This document shows positions 43,601-55,659 of a DNA stretch of 64,000 nt, one piece after another. A model generated the notes under the pieces. It made no database searches. It was given only the letters and a program-made list of their open reading frames with translations, and was not told the DNA's origin. This stretch comes from Euglena gracilis (lineage: Eukaryota; Euglenida; Euglenophyceae; Euglenales), in contig CP154954.1 in the NCBI GenBank assembly GCA_039621445.1, forward strand, positions 3,415,715 through 3,479,714. Direction: 5' to 3'. Every line of letters begins with the position of its first letter. The stretch's first letter is position 1. A program made the position numbers and the translations under genes.

Positions 43601-43955
43601 TCACACACTTTCCCGGGGGTGACAGTTTCCTGGACGGGGTTGGAAAGCATACCACTTGAGTATTGCAGTGAACGGAACGCCATTCGTGCCAGCAGCGAAA
43701 CGGATAAGTATCCCCAAGCGTGGTAACAGCAGCGGGGGAGGTTTGGGTGGTTGCTAACTGGCGGGGGAATATATCGCTGCGCCAAGCGACACCATCGCTA
43801 GGGCTGCCTTTGGCCCGCCTGACTGCGCAGAATCCCCAGTGAACGAGTTTGGCAGGGTGTATTTGTTATCTTTTGCCCCTTGAGTGGATAAATGTGTAAA
43901 ACATGTATAGGTGTATGCATACGTACATCTGTGCACAGATACGTTATGTATACTA
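40655..43955. other. No established gene; one possible exon at 41990-42310
   Basis: Mostly unique sequence. A 352-codon minus frame (41517-42575) has no domain and no homogeneous codon pattern. 42300-42450 is AT-rich. Confidence 0.4.
41990..42283 (-). CDS. Possible exon of unknown function
   Basis: On the minus strand, after tctctctcgggtccag (a plausible 3' splice site), the frame reads VRQEERTPHGIPPLLGGFG and, further on, CILGGSLCGPLAMALCVQST. It has a balanced residue composition and moderate GC3, unlike the Gly/Pro-rich noise around it. There is no partner exon I can join it to, and the two other frames are also open here, so support is weak. Confidence 0.2.
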
Positions 43956-43957
43956 TT

Positions 43958-44335
<378 letters not shown>

Positions 44336-44338
44336 ACA

Positions 44339-45039
44339 AGTGCCAAGTAAATTTTCAGACCCTGAAAAAATCAAAAAAATGATGGCACCCCACACTCCAC
44401 AGAACCCATCCCAATCGCCCCCCAGAGCTGAGAGCACTGGTGGAGGGGTGCTTTGACAGGTGATTGTGACTGCCCAGTGCCTGGTGGCACCACTGCAGTG
44501 TTGCAGGACAGCAGAAATACAATTTGGCTCCGAGCGATATAAATGTAAAATTTGCTGTTGCACAGGCTTGCACAAACAAAACAAGGACAATGAAATGGAT
44601 CGCCTTTGGTGAATTTCAATGGACCTCTCTCGCATGAAGAGTCTGGTGAAACTGTTGACCTTATCCACTGTGAACAGCCCAGAAGGAAGAAAAAAAATGA
44701 CTGGGGAGCCCATTTCAAGCTGTCAACCCCTGTCACCCCGCCCGGACAGGGAATTGTACACGGAATGTTCTTTATACGCTGGAGCAAGCCTGATTGCAGT
44801 GAATGCGGTTTTGCAAAAGCCGTCTTTTTCCAAAATGGTTTTGCCAAAAGGTCTTTGGTGGTGCCACCAGGCACTGGGCAGTCACAATCACCTGTCAAAA
44901 CACCCCTCCACCAGTTCTCTCAGCTCTGGGGGGCGATTGGGATGGGTTCTGTGGAGTGTGGGGTGCCATCATTTTTTGATTTTTTCAGGGTCTGAAAATT
45001 TACTTGGCACTTGGGTCTGAAAATTTACTTGCCACACTG
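44339..45039. mobile_element. Tc1/mariner-like MITE with about 155-bp TIRs, inserted in the TATATG array
   Basis: 44339-44495 (gtgccaagtaaattttcag ... tgcctggtggcaccac) is matched by its reverse complement at 44856-45010 over the whole length with few differences. The right end carries a second copy of the terminal 25 bp and finishes ...CCACACTG before TA. CAGTG termini at a TA target fit Tc1/mariner. The approx. 360-bp interior has no transposase, so it is non-autonomous. The TATATG microsatellite on both sides is the probable target. The left end is eroded. Confidence 0.8.
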
Positions 45040-45066
45040 TATATATCTATATATGTATATATATGC

Positions 45067-45099
<33 letters not shown>

Positions 45100-45171
45100 C
45101 GTATATGTATATGTACATGTGTATGTATATGTATATGTATACGTATATGTATATGTATATGTATATGTATG

Positions 45172-45230
<59 letters not shown>

Positions 45231-45265
45231 GTGTACACGTATATGTATACACATACATGTACGTA
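45040..45265 (+). repeat. (TATATG)n hexanucleotide array, right part
   Basis: Continuation of the 43958-44335 array, with variants cgtata and acatgtg. Its ORFs are artefacts. Confidence 0.96.
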
Positions 45266-45269
45266 CGTA

Positions 45270-46912
45270 ACGTCCCCCGTCTGGACTGTCATACACGTGT
45301 GTATCTGTATCTTTTTCTGCGTGTGAGTGGGCAGCAAATGAACAGGTTTTCTGTTCTCTGTTTCTCAGGTCGTTTGTTGTGGTCCGTTGGCTCCACAGCA
45401 CAGCCAGGCAAACCCGATGGATGGGAGCGTTGTTGCCACATAGCACGGTGGCCATAATGGATGGGGGGGGGCAACGGCTGGCGTAGCAACGGCGGCGGCT
45501 GCTGGCTGCATTTGTGCCCTAGAAGTGGGAAGGGGCGACGAAAGTTTGGGAAGCTCCCGGCGGTGAGGCGCAGGCGGAATGGCGGAGGACCACCTTGGGG
45601 CACATCAAAGAGCCGATCCATTGGGGTGGGGACAAGAAGCCCCCCTCCCCCCCCCCCCCGCCACTGCTGCCCAGGTCGGTGGTCTTGGCCAAGTTGGCAC
45701 CAACAGCCCCGGGGGGGGGGGGGGGTTACCTCCCCTGGGGGGATCCAAAGGCCCAGACCACGCTTTCACTCACAAACCCCCCAGGAAGTACCGTCACATG
45801 GTGTTAAGTGAATCCATGGGCATTACCAAATCCACAACATGTAAAACCACAGTCATTTTGGTGGGTGTTTTAGCTCATTCTTTATTAATTGGGGATTCAA
45901 CCCGCACATAATGCCATTCTGTGAATGCTTGACGAGATCCAAACCAAACCGATTCCTGAGATCCTCTTTTTTTTAAGCTATTGAACCTAGACTGGTGAGT
46001 AACGTGGTGAAAATGTGCATGCACATTGGGCAACGCCACGTAAAAGCTATCAGTTGACGGCAACTTTGGTCGCCCAAATGAAAGGCATCAGATCAAAGCA
46101 ATCAAAACGTCGCTTGGCAGACCCTAGGCGGGGTGTTGATAACCCCAGGGTAGGGGGGCCGGTCCAGCTTAGAGGCTGGAAATTTTTGGATCCGAGAAAA
46201 GGCTGCTGGCCAACTCCTGCCCCCCCCCCCCCCCATAGGGTTCCTGGGCTGGAACTGGACCCGACCTAGAATGGAATTGGGTACCGAAAAAAATGAAAAC
46301 TGCAAAAATGTTTATAAAAACAGCAAATCATGCAATTATTGGTCACTTTTTGGCCAATATTTGTCTGACTCCCTCGACCCCGAACCCACCACTTATGGGA
46401 CTTCAGGAATTCTCGTACAGCCCTGGTCTCAGGTGGCATGGGCTGGGTTTGGTGTGAACCAACCAAAAAGAAATACACAATAACAAAAAAATCTTCCATG
46501 CAAAATCTGCCCATTCTTGGCCCACGTTGACCCACTTAAAAGGCAAAAAAAATATTATCAAAAATAAAACAGTAATCAAAAATAAGAAAGCATCAGGAAT
46601 CAAAAGTTGGAGGTGAATAAGCAGCTGGACATCCCTCGCGGGAGCTCTGGCGTCAGCGACTCTGCACATCAGACCCATGACTATCCACATGCTCCAGCAC
46701 GCCAGGAAAGACAAAGCCCCATCAGGGGGGGTTCAAATTGCATCACACGGCACTGTAGTGCCAAAATGGCCAAACCAGCACAGCCGCCGGAAGGCCAGGC
46801 ACTGAAACCAAAGACAGGTATTGGGTGGGGGGATGGCAAGTCAGGGGGAGGTCAGCGGGAGCGGTTTCGGGAGGGTGCGGAGGTTGTCAAGGAAAAGGGA
46901 GGGGGCAAAGAG
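45270..46912. other. No gene recognised; one C-run tag module at 46130-46255
   Basis: 46165-46235 contains GGGGGGccggtccagc and, inversely, aaaaggctgctggccaactcctgCCCCCC, which matches the tag of the module at 52440-53365. 45640-45735 has opposed C- and G-runs. No coding domain. Confidence 0.5.
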
Positions 46913-47227
46913 CAGGGCGGTCCTTAAGCAAATAAAAAAAAAAACTCCGCTGTCCCAGCACACTCAGTGAAAAATATACAGGAAGATGGGCAAGAAATTT
47001 TGGCATTTTTCAGCGAGAACAGGTCGACATCAGGAAGAAAATTGCTTTCTGGCACCCTTGGACCATCGTCCATCCACCCAAATCATCAAAAACTGTGTTT
47101 TTTGATTGTTTAATTTGTGCCCGCGTTCAAGTCCCAGTCTGGTCCTTAGCCGGCCCTTTGGCCTAAAGGGGGGGCGGTCCTTAAGGAAATAAAAAAAAAA
47201 CTTTCCTGTCCTTTAAGGACCGCCCTG
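46913..47227. mobile_element. hAT-like MITE (315 bp, 8-bp TSD with one mismatch)
   Basis: Ends: CAGGGCGGTCCTTAAG on the left and CTTTAAGGACCGCCCTG on the right, inverted. Flanks are GCAAAGAG (46905-46912) and CCAAAGAG (47228-47235). An internal direct copy of the terminal tag, ggggcggtccttaagg followed by aaataaaaaaaa, sits at about 47170, close to the right end, giving a + + - arrangement. No coding capacity. Confidence 0.85.
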
Positions 47228-47235
47228 CCAAAGAG

Positions 47236-47970
47236 GGATGCAAATCAACGGCACGGGAGGCGGGTGTGGCAGCGGAAAGCGGTGGGTGGGGGGAGCAGGT
47301 CACTTGAATTTGAACCCAGCAGGGGCGATTTTCGGACCATATTCGAGTAGTAGGCAAGCCCTCACACCCCAAAAATGGTGGGTTAGTGGCAGGTTGGTAA
47401 GTGGGTGGGTGGGTGCTGGGGGGAGGAATGAGCTCAGGAATCTCCAGACTCAACCTTCGGCGAGCAGATATATTTTTGGAAGCACATTGGCCAAAGCACT
47501 CCGGAGTTGGAGCATTCTCGAGAAAATGGTTCTGCGAGATATTTCTGAACAGTGTTCTTCCCACGACTATTACTCCCCTCCCACATGAAACTGGCCTGAG
47601 AACCTGTCAGTGTCCGTGGTACTGACCAACCTGGCAAGTGACAGTTTCCTGGAGGGGGGTGGGGGGTAGGTAGAATGGTGGGAAAAATTTAGGTGCTGCC
47701 TTAGGATACATCCAACGATTTACCAAGAATGAATCTCGATGCAATGCCTTGCTTCACCAGTTGTGGTCTTCCCAACGTTGGAATCAAGGCAGGGCACTGG
47801 GGAGGGGGAAGAAACCTGGACGAGAGGAAACGCTGTTGGATAAACAGATTTTTCCGGGTGTTCTAAGCATCCATCCAAGATTTGTCCCAGGAAAGTAAAA
47901 CTAAATCCTGAGTTTCTCCAGCCCAAAATTTTCTTTAACGCATTGTGTCAATGTTCCAGGTGTAAAATTT
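47236..47970. other. No gene recognised
   Basis: Unique-looking sequence with no domain or clear repeat. Confidence 0.4.
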
Positions 47971-48372
47971 ACTAACCCCCCCCCCCCAAATAATACCCCC
48001 CCCAAATAATACCCCCCCCCCTTGGGGTCCGACTTCGGCCGCCGAAATAATACCCCCCCCCCCTGTTCCGGGCCGAAGGCCCGGATTTTTGACCTGAAAA
48101 TGTCGGTAAAAATCACAATCTCTGACAACAAATTATGAAAACAATGGATTTTTCTGGCTCATCTGACCTCCAAAAATGGTAAATTTCACAAGGAAGTGCA
48201 AAAAATGACCCCAAAGGGCGGTTTTGGGTGCTATTTTGGGTTTTACGGGACTTCGAAAAATTTCGAAAATTTTGGAAAAATAATACCCCCCCCAAATAAT
48301 ACCCCCCCCTCGGGCCGGGACTTCGGGCGAAAAAATAATACCCCGGGGGGGGTATTATTTGGGGGGGTTTAA
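47971..48372. mobile_element. Inverted module with AAATAATACCCCCC tag (about 400 bp)
   Basis: The left end taaCCCCCCCCaaataatacCCCCC is repeated in the same sense several times. The right end, ggGGGGGtattatttgGGGGGGttta, is its reverse complement. Between copies are GC hairpins (gtccgacttcggccgccg, ccgggccgaaggcccgg) and a unique approx. 200-bp core. A TAA target duplication is possible but not convincing. Confidence 0.65.
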
Positions 48373-49227
48373 CGCGACATTTTTCTCCAAAAGGATCAAA
48401 AAGGTCAAAAATGTCTTCTTTGATGAACTCCCATTCAACGTAGAATTTGGAAATTTCCGATTTTCGCAAATCCGGCCCATGCGCTAACGGGAACGCCGCG
48501 GGCGGCAACAGCAACGCCACGGCGGGGCGGCCTGCGCCGCCTGCCCCGCGGGAACACATCCGGGCCACAAGGCAGCCCGGTCAGTCACGCGGGAGTTGCT
48601 GCGCACGGCACGGGGAGGTGGCATCCTGGCACGAGACCGGGGTAGGACTCCGGTCGCACAGCACCAGGCGGCCCACGGACGACGGAATGAAGCCATCCTC
48701 ACTACACAGCACCCGCCCCCCCTCCCACCCCCTCGGGGGCCAGGGACGGTCCAAAAAATGTTGGCGCTTTGCGGGGAGAATGGGGGGGTGGGGGCATCCT
48801 CCCCGGCAGAGCAGAAAACACACCACTGCCCCTCATCCAGAGGAGATCAGCATGGGACCCGGACCACCCACTCTGCCTCTGACCACCCCTGATTATTGTT
48901 TTTGACAAAACACAAACAAATAATCGCACCATGGACCTTTTTCCAACACTCAAAAGCCCAAAAATTCTGCTCTGTGCCACCTCAGGGGAGTCGACCGTTC
49001 CCGAAATGTCCCGCACGGCCACGCTTGAAAAACCAATCACACAGTCGCCCCTGTGCAGTAGACGCCCCAATGTGGGATGAATGCGCGGAATACTTGTGTT
49101 AAATACACAGGCCGGCGTTTTTCCACGCATCCTTTCATTCTGATATGGCGACTCTCGCAAAGGTGCCTCGATGGAGAACCCGCTGCCCCCAAAACACTTT
49201 GGGAGATTTTGCCATTCCAAACAGTCC

Positions 49228-49258
<31 letters not shown>

Positions 49259-50690
49259 CGCGCGTGCGTGTGTGTGTGTGTGCGCGCGCGTGCGCGCGTG
49301 CGTGCGTGTGTGTGTGTGTGTGTGCGCGCGCGCGCGCGTGTGTGTGTGTGGGTGGGTGTGGGTGTGTGTGGTTGTGCGCGTGGTTGAGTGTGTTTTGCTG
49401 CGTTGGGTTTCTGCCCATTGCCTTCCACGGCATGGTCAACTTTTGGACTTGAACTGTAGACAGCACGCCTTCCTTTCGAGTTCTGTGACGTTGTCTAAGG
49501 GCTTTTACACTCGCTCTTTTCCATTACGTTGTCCGTTTGAACGTTTGGAGGGGCTCTGATGGCATGGCATTGGTGTGACGACAATGGCAGCAGAGGTGTC
49601 TGTGGGGTGGGCAGGGTAGGGCAGAGGGAAATGGGCCAGGGAACAGCAGCGATGTGTGCATCTCGAATGGGGGGGGAGGATTGTCGAGATTTGCGGCTGG
49701 AGGTGCTTGCCCTCCACCACAGGAGAATGGATGCACTGGAGAAAGGGAATACCACGTACCTCCCCCTTGTTTAAGAACTGGAAAAGATGGGAAAGAACCG
49801 GGGGGTGTCGCTTGCGCCAAAATACGGGCCAAGAACCAGAGGTAATATATAAACAAAGGCCCCGTCCAAGTGCCTGGTGCTGGTGCTTGGACAGGGCTTG
49901 CTTCGACACAACACCAACGCAAAGCGGTGTTGCGAAGCCAACCGCTGTGTCAGGCAACGTTCGTCTCGGGCGGGGCTGGGCGATCCGGACCCCCCCCGCG
50001 CAATCGGCCCCCCCAACCGGGTGGCAGCCCAGCCAACGGGGTTTGCGGCGAGGGGGAGGGCTGGGCCTCCTGAGGTCCCCAACGGAGAGAGGGCGGCGCA
50101 GGGGGCCCACGCCAGACAGTGTGGCAGCTGAGAGCCAGGCCTCTGGTTTCGAAACGAGGGGGAGGGCCGGCCACACATTCGCGTGCGGCGGGGGGGGGTC
50201 TGGAAGAGACCGTGTGCGTTGCAGGTAGCCCCTTGGGGGGGGTGGAGGAAGGGCGCTGTTCCAAAGGACGCGCCATAGATTCATAAACCACCCAAGCGAC
50301 CAGGAAGACCCTGGATGCACTGCCACCCCAGGAGAGCCGAAGCGAGGTCATAAAGGGGTTAACTAATTCCGGAGACCACGATGGGGGGCATGAACAACAA
50401 ATCCCTTCTCCATTTGCTTGCCCTTTGGCAGGTCTCCACAGGCAAGTCACAGACACTGCCCATATGAATTAGACGTGCGTGTGCTGCGTATGTGTGTGTT
50501 GTGTGTGCTATGTGTTGTGTGTGTTGTGAGTGCTGTGTGTGTTGTGTGCGTGCGCGCGTGTCTGTCTGTATGTGTGTGTGTGTGTGCGTGTGTGTGCGTG
50601 TGTGTCTTGCTTTGTGCGCGAGCGGTCCCGGCCTGCAGAAGCCTGATAGAGGGGAGTCTCTGTGGTGGGGGCGGGCTGAGGGGCAGACCC
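48373..50690. other. Region 3' of the predicted gene; TG and CA tracts
   Basis: 49228-49360 is (TG/CG)n and 50480-50612 is (TG)n. At 48581-48701 on the minus strand a GC3-rich 39-residue frame (starting EDGFIPSSVGRLVLC, ending in TGA) follows a tag dinucleotide. It could be a terminal exon but lacks a pyrimidine tract. Otherwise nothing recognisable. Confidence 0.35.
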
Positions 50691-50693
50691 TCC

Positions 50694-50807
50694 TCAGCCG
50701 GCGCGCAGGGCGGGCAGCTCCGGGACCGCCCGGAAGGCGGGGGACACTGCCTTCGCAGGGGGCGGCACCACCAGCCGCGGGGACGTCTTCGGGGTGGGGG
50801 CACGGCG
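50694..50807 (-). CDS. Predicted exon 7 (terminal) of the seven-exon gene
   Basis: Acceptor ccctctgccgcag. Reads TPKTSPRLVVPPPAKAVSPA and ends ELPALRAG before TGA at 50696-50694. Almost every third codon position is G or C. Confidence 0.45.
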   Translation of the reverse strand, partial: RRAPTPKTSPRLVVPPPAKAVSPAFRAVPELPALRAG

Positions 50808-53800
50808 CTGCGGCAGAGGGCAACGGGGTGGGATGAATATAACAAAACAATATAAGCAGAATATGAGAATATAAGAACAATATAAGCTAGTGCATATGCG
50901 TGTTTATATTATATAATTAGACACCTTACATAATATACATGATACACATCATATATAACATACATAACATGCAAAATGCACATAATATACATAACATCCA
51001 TAATTTGCATAATATAGATTAAAAAATATATATATAAGTATATTTATAAAATATATATACTTATATATAAATATATATTAAATATATATTATATATAAGT
51101 TAAGATATATGATTAGGGCAGGTGGGAGGTGGGGTGTCACCCTCCAAAATATCGAACCCTGGGGTGGGGTGCTTTCCGGGTCTCCCCGAGTCTTCTTTTA
51201 CACACCCCAGAGGGGGGCAGGGGCCTGTGCTGACCAAGCCGATTTTGCCCTGAAACAGCATTTTCGGCCCCCAGAGCCGAAAATGGGTGGGTGGGTGCGT
51301 GTGCTATACCACCACCCACCCCAAACCCAACCCCCCTCCGGGAGTCGAAAATGCCCCACTCCCTGTATGTGGGGGGGGAAGAACTTCATTATAACAAAGC
51401 CTGGTCGCCGCCTCGCCCAATGTGTCGCCGGTTTGGGGAGGGGAACAAAGCACACAAATGCCGCCCCCACACCAGACAGATTGGGGGACGTCAGGGCAAT
51501 CCTTGGCTTTTGCCACCGTTCTTCGTTCCTGTTGATTCCGTGGAGTCAGCCCTATCTACAACCCCATGCACCCGTGGTGTCGAGGGACCAACCCCTGCCA
51601 ATTCGGGTCACAGTGCGGGGTCGGCAGGTCCGTAGCGGAGAGCCCAGAGGGGTTGGGTAGGTCCTCCGGCCGGCGGGGAAAAGAAGCTGGGTGAACACAA
51701 AAAGTGCCGGTTGGCTTCCTCGGGGGGGGGGGGGATCCAGCCTGACCGGGTTGACCTGCATGATGCTTAAAACCTTTAACTTTGCGAAGAAAGCAAATGC
51801 AGCTGCAGTGGAACTAGTGAAGCAAAGTATTGGAGTGAAAAGAAAACCGAAAAAAACCCTCATTTCGGTCCCAACCCCCCCACAGAGGCCGCAGCTGTAT
51901 TCAAGCAGACCCTCCCGGGGGGACCGGCCACCCAGCTGGCAAACAGGTGCTGGCCAGCCCGCCGTGAGGTCCCTGTGGCGGGCACACTCATAAAGCACCC
52001 CACACCCCAGAGGGTTCTGATGCCCACACCATCCTCGGCAGACAGCCCGAAAAGGGGCATGTGTGGGGGGGGGTGGAGTGGAGTCGCAGGCCCGGTGGCC
52101 CGCGCCGGGTCCACTGCGCAGCGCCGAGGGCGGGGCCCGGGCTGGGGACGCTGGCCAGCACGGCGCGCACCGCGAGGTAGCTGCGGAACGTGTGGAAGAG
52201 GCGGTCGTCGGCGGTGGATGGCCGAATGGTCCCCGGCACGCCCCGGACGGACCCGCGCGGCGCGGGCAAGGAGGGTGGGCATCCCTTTACCCACCCACCT
52301 AAACCTCCCCAATAGAAGCGCGGGAGGGTCCAAATGAAAGCGCAGCCCTCGGTGCCGGAGGCTGACCACCTACCTACCTTACCCGCCCGGGAAACTGTTC
52401 CACGCAGGGTTTTCTAAAGCCGGAAGGGACGCTACCCCTGGGGGGTGGGGGGGGACCAGCCGGCCATCACCTTTTTTTTCAGCCAGCACCTCCCAGCCGG
52501 GATGCAGAGCTCCCTGGGGGGGGGGAGGTCCGCTGAAATAAAGTTCGGGCCAGCCCGGCAAAGCCGGGTTGGACCAAAAAAAAAAGAGCTTAGCGCCAAA
52601 ATTTTTTGAAAAAGGGGTCAATTTTTTTTTAAAAAAATGGCCCAAATGGGCATTTTGGGGTGGTTTTTGGGTCTTCACCTCCAAATTTCCAAAAAAAAGC
52701 CAACCCAGCTGGATTTGGGCATTTTGGCCATGTTTGGGGGGGTACCCACCAGGTCCAGCTCCCAGCCAGCTGGACCCTACCCCCCACCTGGACCCCACCC
52801 CCTAGGGGGGGGGGTCCAGCCAGCAACTCTTTTCCAGGCACCCCTTTACCAGATGGCCCGCTGGCCCCCCCCTCTCCCTCTCTCTCTTGGTTATCAAGAA
52901 AACCCCAGGTTCCGTGGCCGCTCGGCCGGGACCTCTGGCACCCGACAACTGTCAACCGAACCAGGAGGGAAAGTTCCTGTCCCTGTTCACAGTGAACAAA
53001 TCCCGGAGAGGGGGGACTGCCGGCCACACGAGGGCTCGCACCCCGGAGGGGGGGGTCAGAGGCGGGAAAACTAAACGTGGCTGGGAAAAAGGCTGCTGGC
53101 TGACCTCCCCCCAAGGGTGTCCCCTGGTTTGCACTGGGCCCGACCCGGGGCCAAACAGGGAACCAATTTTCGACCCCGAAAACATGACCAAAAAAAGCTG
53201 CCATGCAAAACAATCGATTTTGATCAAATTTTTGAGTGTGGTGGCTCATTTTTGGCACAGTTTGGACAAATTTTGCACCTCCGAAGATAAAACCATCTGG
53301 GGGGAGGGGAGTCTGAGACTGGAAGAAGGCTGCTTGCAGGCTGTCCCCCCCACCTGAGGGTGGGGTCCCACCTGGGGAGTGGGCATAAGCACCGCAATTG
53401 CCCCCTCAAAAGGGCCTTGGGCAGACAGGGTACACAGGAAAAGGGTTTTTGTGGCAGAACAAGGAGGGGGGGATCAGGAAAGCGTAAAATACCCCAAAGG
53501 GAGAGAGGGTGGTGGCATGAAGGTGGTGTGAAGCCAACGAGGGAGGGAAACCCCACATTCCGCACATGCCACCAAATCAGTGGGCAGGGGGGGTGCAGGG
53601 GAAAAGGTGGAGTAGGGGGGTGACGTGTCTGTGCACACACACACACACATACACACACAACACACACACACACACACACACGACACACACACACAACAAC
53701 ACATCACACACAACATGCGCAACAACACTCTCACACAACACACACACGCCACAGCACAGGACAGCGAGGCCACAGCCCGGGCGTGGGCGTCAAGCACTGC

Positions 53801-54586
53801 CGCTTCACGTCCAGCAGCAGCGCCTGGAACGCCTCCCCCTCGGGCCCCTTGGGGGGCAGCAGCTGCTCCGCCGCCAGCACTGCCAGTGCCACGTTGGGGC
53901 AACGCAGCCCGCCCTGCAGGTGCTGCAGGCCGGCGTCCCTGGCAGGGCCCCGGGGGGTGGTGGGGGTGGGCTGGGGGTGGGGGAGCATGTGGTCCTCCAG
54001 AACGGCACCCCAAAAAAAATCAGACTTCAATTTTTTGTCTCCATGATCTGAACTTTTGATGGTCCTGAGCTTTTCAGACACAAATCCATGTCAGGATTTG
54101 AACTTGGATTTGGGGGGAACGCTCCCACAGCCGCCTAAAATATGGATTGGTCCAAGGTTGAAGGGGGCGATTGGAGGGAGGAAACTTCGAGCTGACTTGA
54201 TCCCAAAAGCGAGAATGCAAAGTTATACAATTTTGTTTCAATCCAGACCCTGAGCATTGGCCTGAAACATATGTGTCCTGGTGTGCAGGGGTTTTGAGTG
54301 GAATGAAGCCGGAAGGGCATGGTTTGTGTGATGTACCGAAACGTCCACCAATTCCAACAGCACCCAAACCATTTGGAAGGGAACGAGGAGATGAGGCCAT
54401 CGGCCACCCTCGGCCGCCCTGGCCGGACGGGTTCAGCAGCGCCACGGGGGCCTTGTCCGCCCATGCACCAGCACGGCGGCGCACCGAACCGCACCGCGCC
54501 CCTCCTCCACCACGACAGAGCAACCGCCCCCCAGGTGGCCACGCAGTGCATGCCAGCCACGTACCTGCAATGCACAGCGACAGATG

Positions 54587-54642
<56 letters not shown>

Positions 54643-55625
54643 CAAACACACACGTGTTTGTGTGTGTGTGTGTGTGTGTGTGCGTGTTTGTGTGTGTGTG
54701 TGTGCACATATGTGCGCGCAAACCACCCACCACACCCTTCCTCTCCTAATGACCGCAACGCAGCCAGGGGAGGGGCAACTCTGGCTGGAGAGTCTGGAGG
54801 GGGGTTGGTTCCAACCCGCCCCTCCAGGTGTGAGCGGAGGAAGAGGTAGTGGAATGTGGGGGGGGGGGGCGTGGCACTGGCACGCTTGGAGCCACCATGG
54901 GCAGAACACCGCTCAGCGAGGCCCGCCAGCTCCTGGATGTGGCCGAACAGCTCCGCGCCAGGCGCCAACCCAGCTAGAGGGTCGAGAGTCGATGCCCGAT
55001 GCCCCCCCAGGAAACTGTCTCCAGACGAGCCCGTGAGTATGGGGAAGGAGACAAGTCAGCGGGTACAGAAGGGAAGCCGTATTCCAGGGAGAACAGTATC
55101 CCAGGGGGCGTGCAGAGCAGATTCCTAACATGGCAAGATAGAAAGGCATTCACTCCAGATCTACCCCCCCCCAAAATAGGACCTCATCCCAAAAATACTC
55201 CTCCAAAATTTTTTTAATAAAAAGTCCAAAAAAATAGACCCCCTAAAATTTTGAAAATGCCCCCCAATGGGTGATTCTTTTACATTTTCGATTTTCGCTC
55301 ATTTTGCAGGTGCTAAAATTGACACTTTTTCAGACACATTTCGCTCATTGCCAGAAACTGCCCTTTTTTGGACCTATCTCTGGACCCTTCCGCGGGAAAG
55401 GTCGGTCAAAATTGTCAGCAATAATCCAAAAAGGAGCCCCCCCAAAATAAGACCTCCCTTGGGTTTTTCAGCAACAGACCCCAAAAGTGGACCGGCGTCT
55501 TTTTTTGAGAGGGGATAGGTGACAAATTCTCGTTTCCAGGACGGGAAAATGACATGGCGCGGGGGGGGGCAGAAATCATCATTATCATCGCCATAAAAAT
55601 GCTGACCAAAATTGGAAAAGGAATC

Positions 55626-55659
<34 letters not shown>

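Noticed and set aside
48581-48701. Possible additional terminal exon with GC3-rich frame
   Set aside because: No pyrimidine tract before the AG, and it would need the 50694 stop to be skipped. Mentioned only in the regional entry.
49505-50326. 273-codon minus frame
   Set aside because: No domain, no GC3 pattern like the predicted exons, and overlapped by open plus-strand frames.
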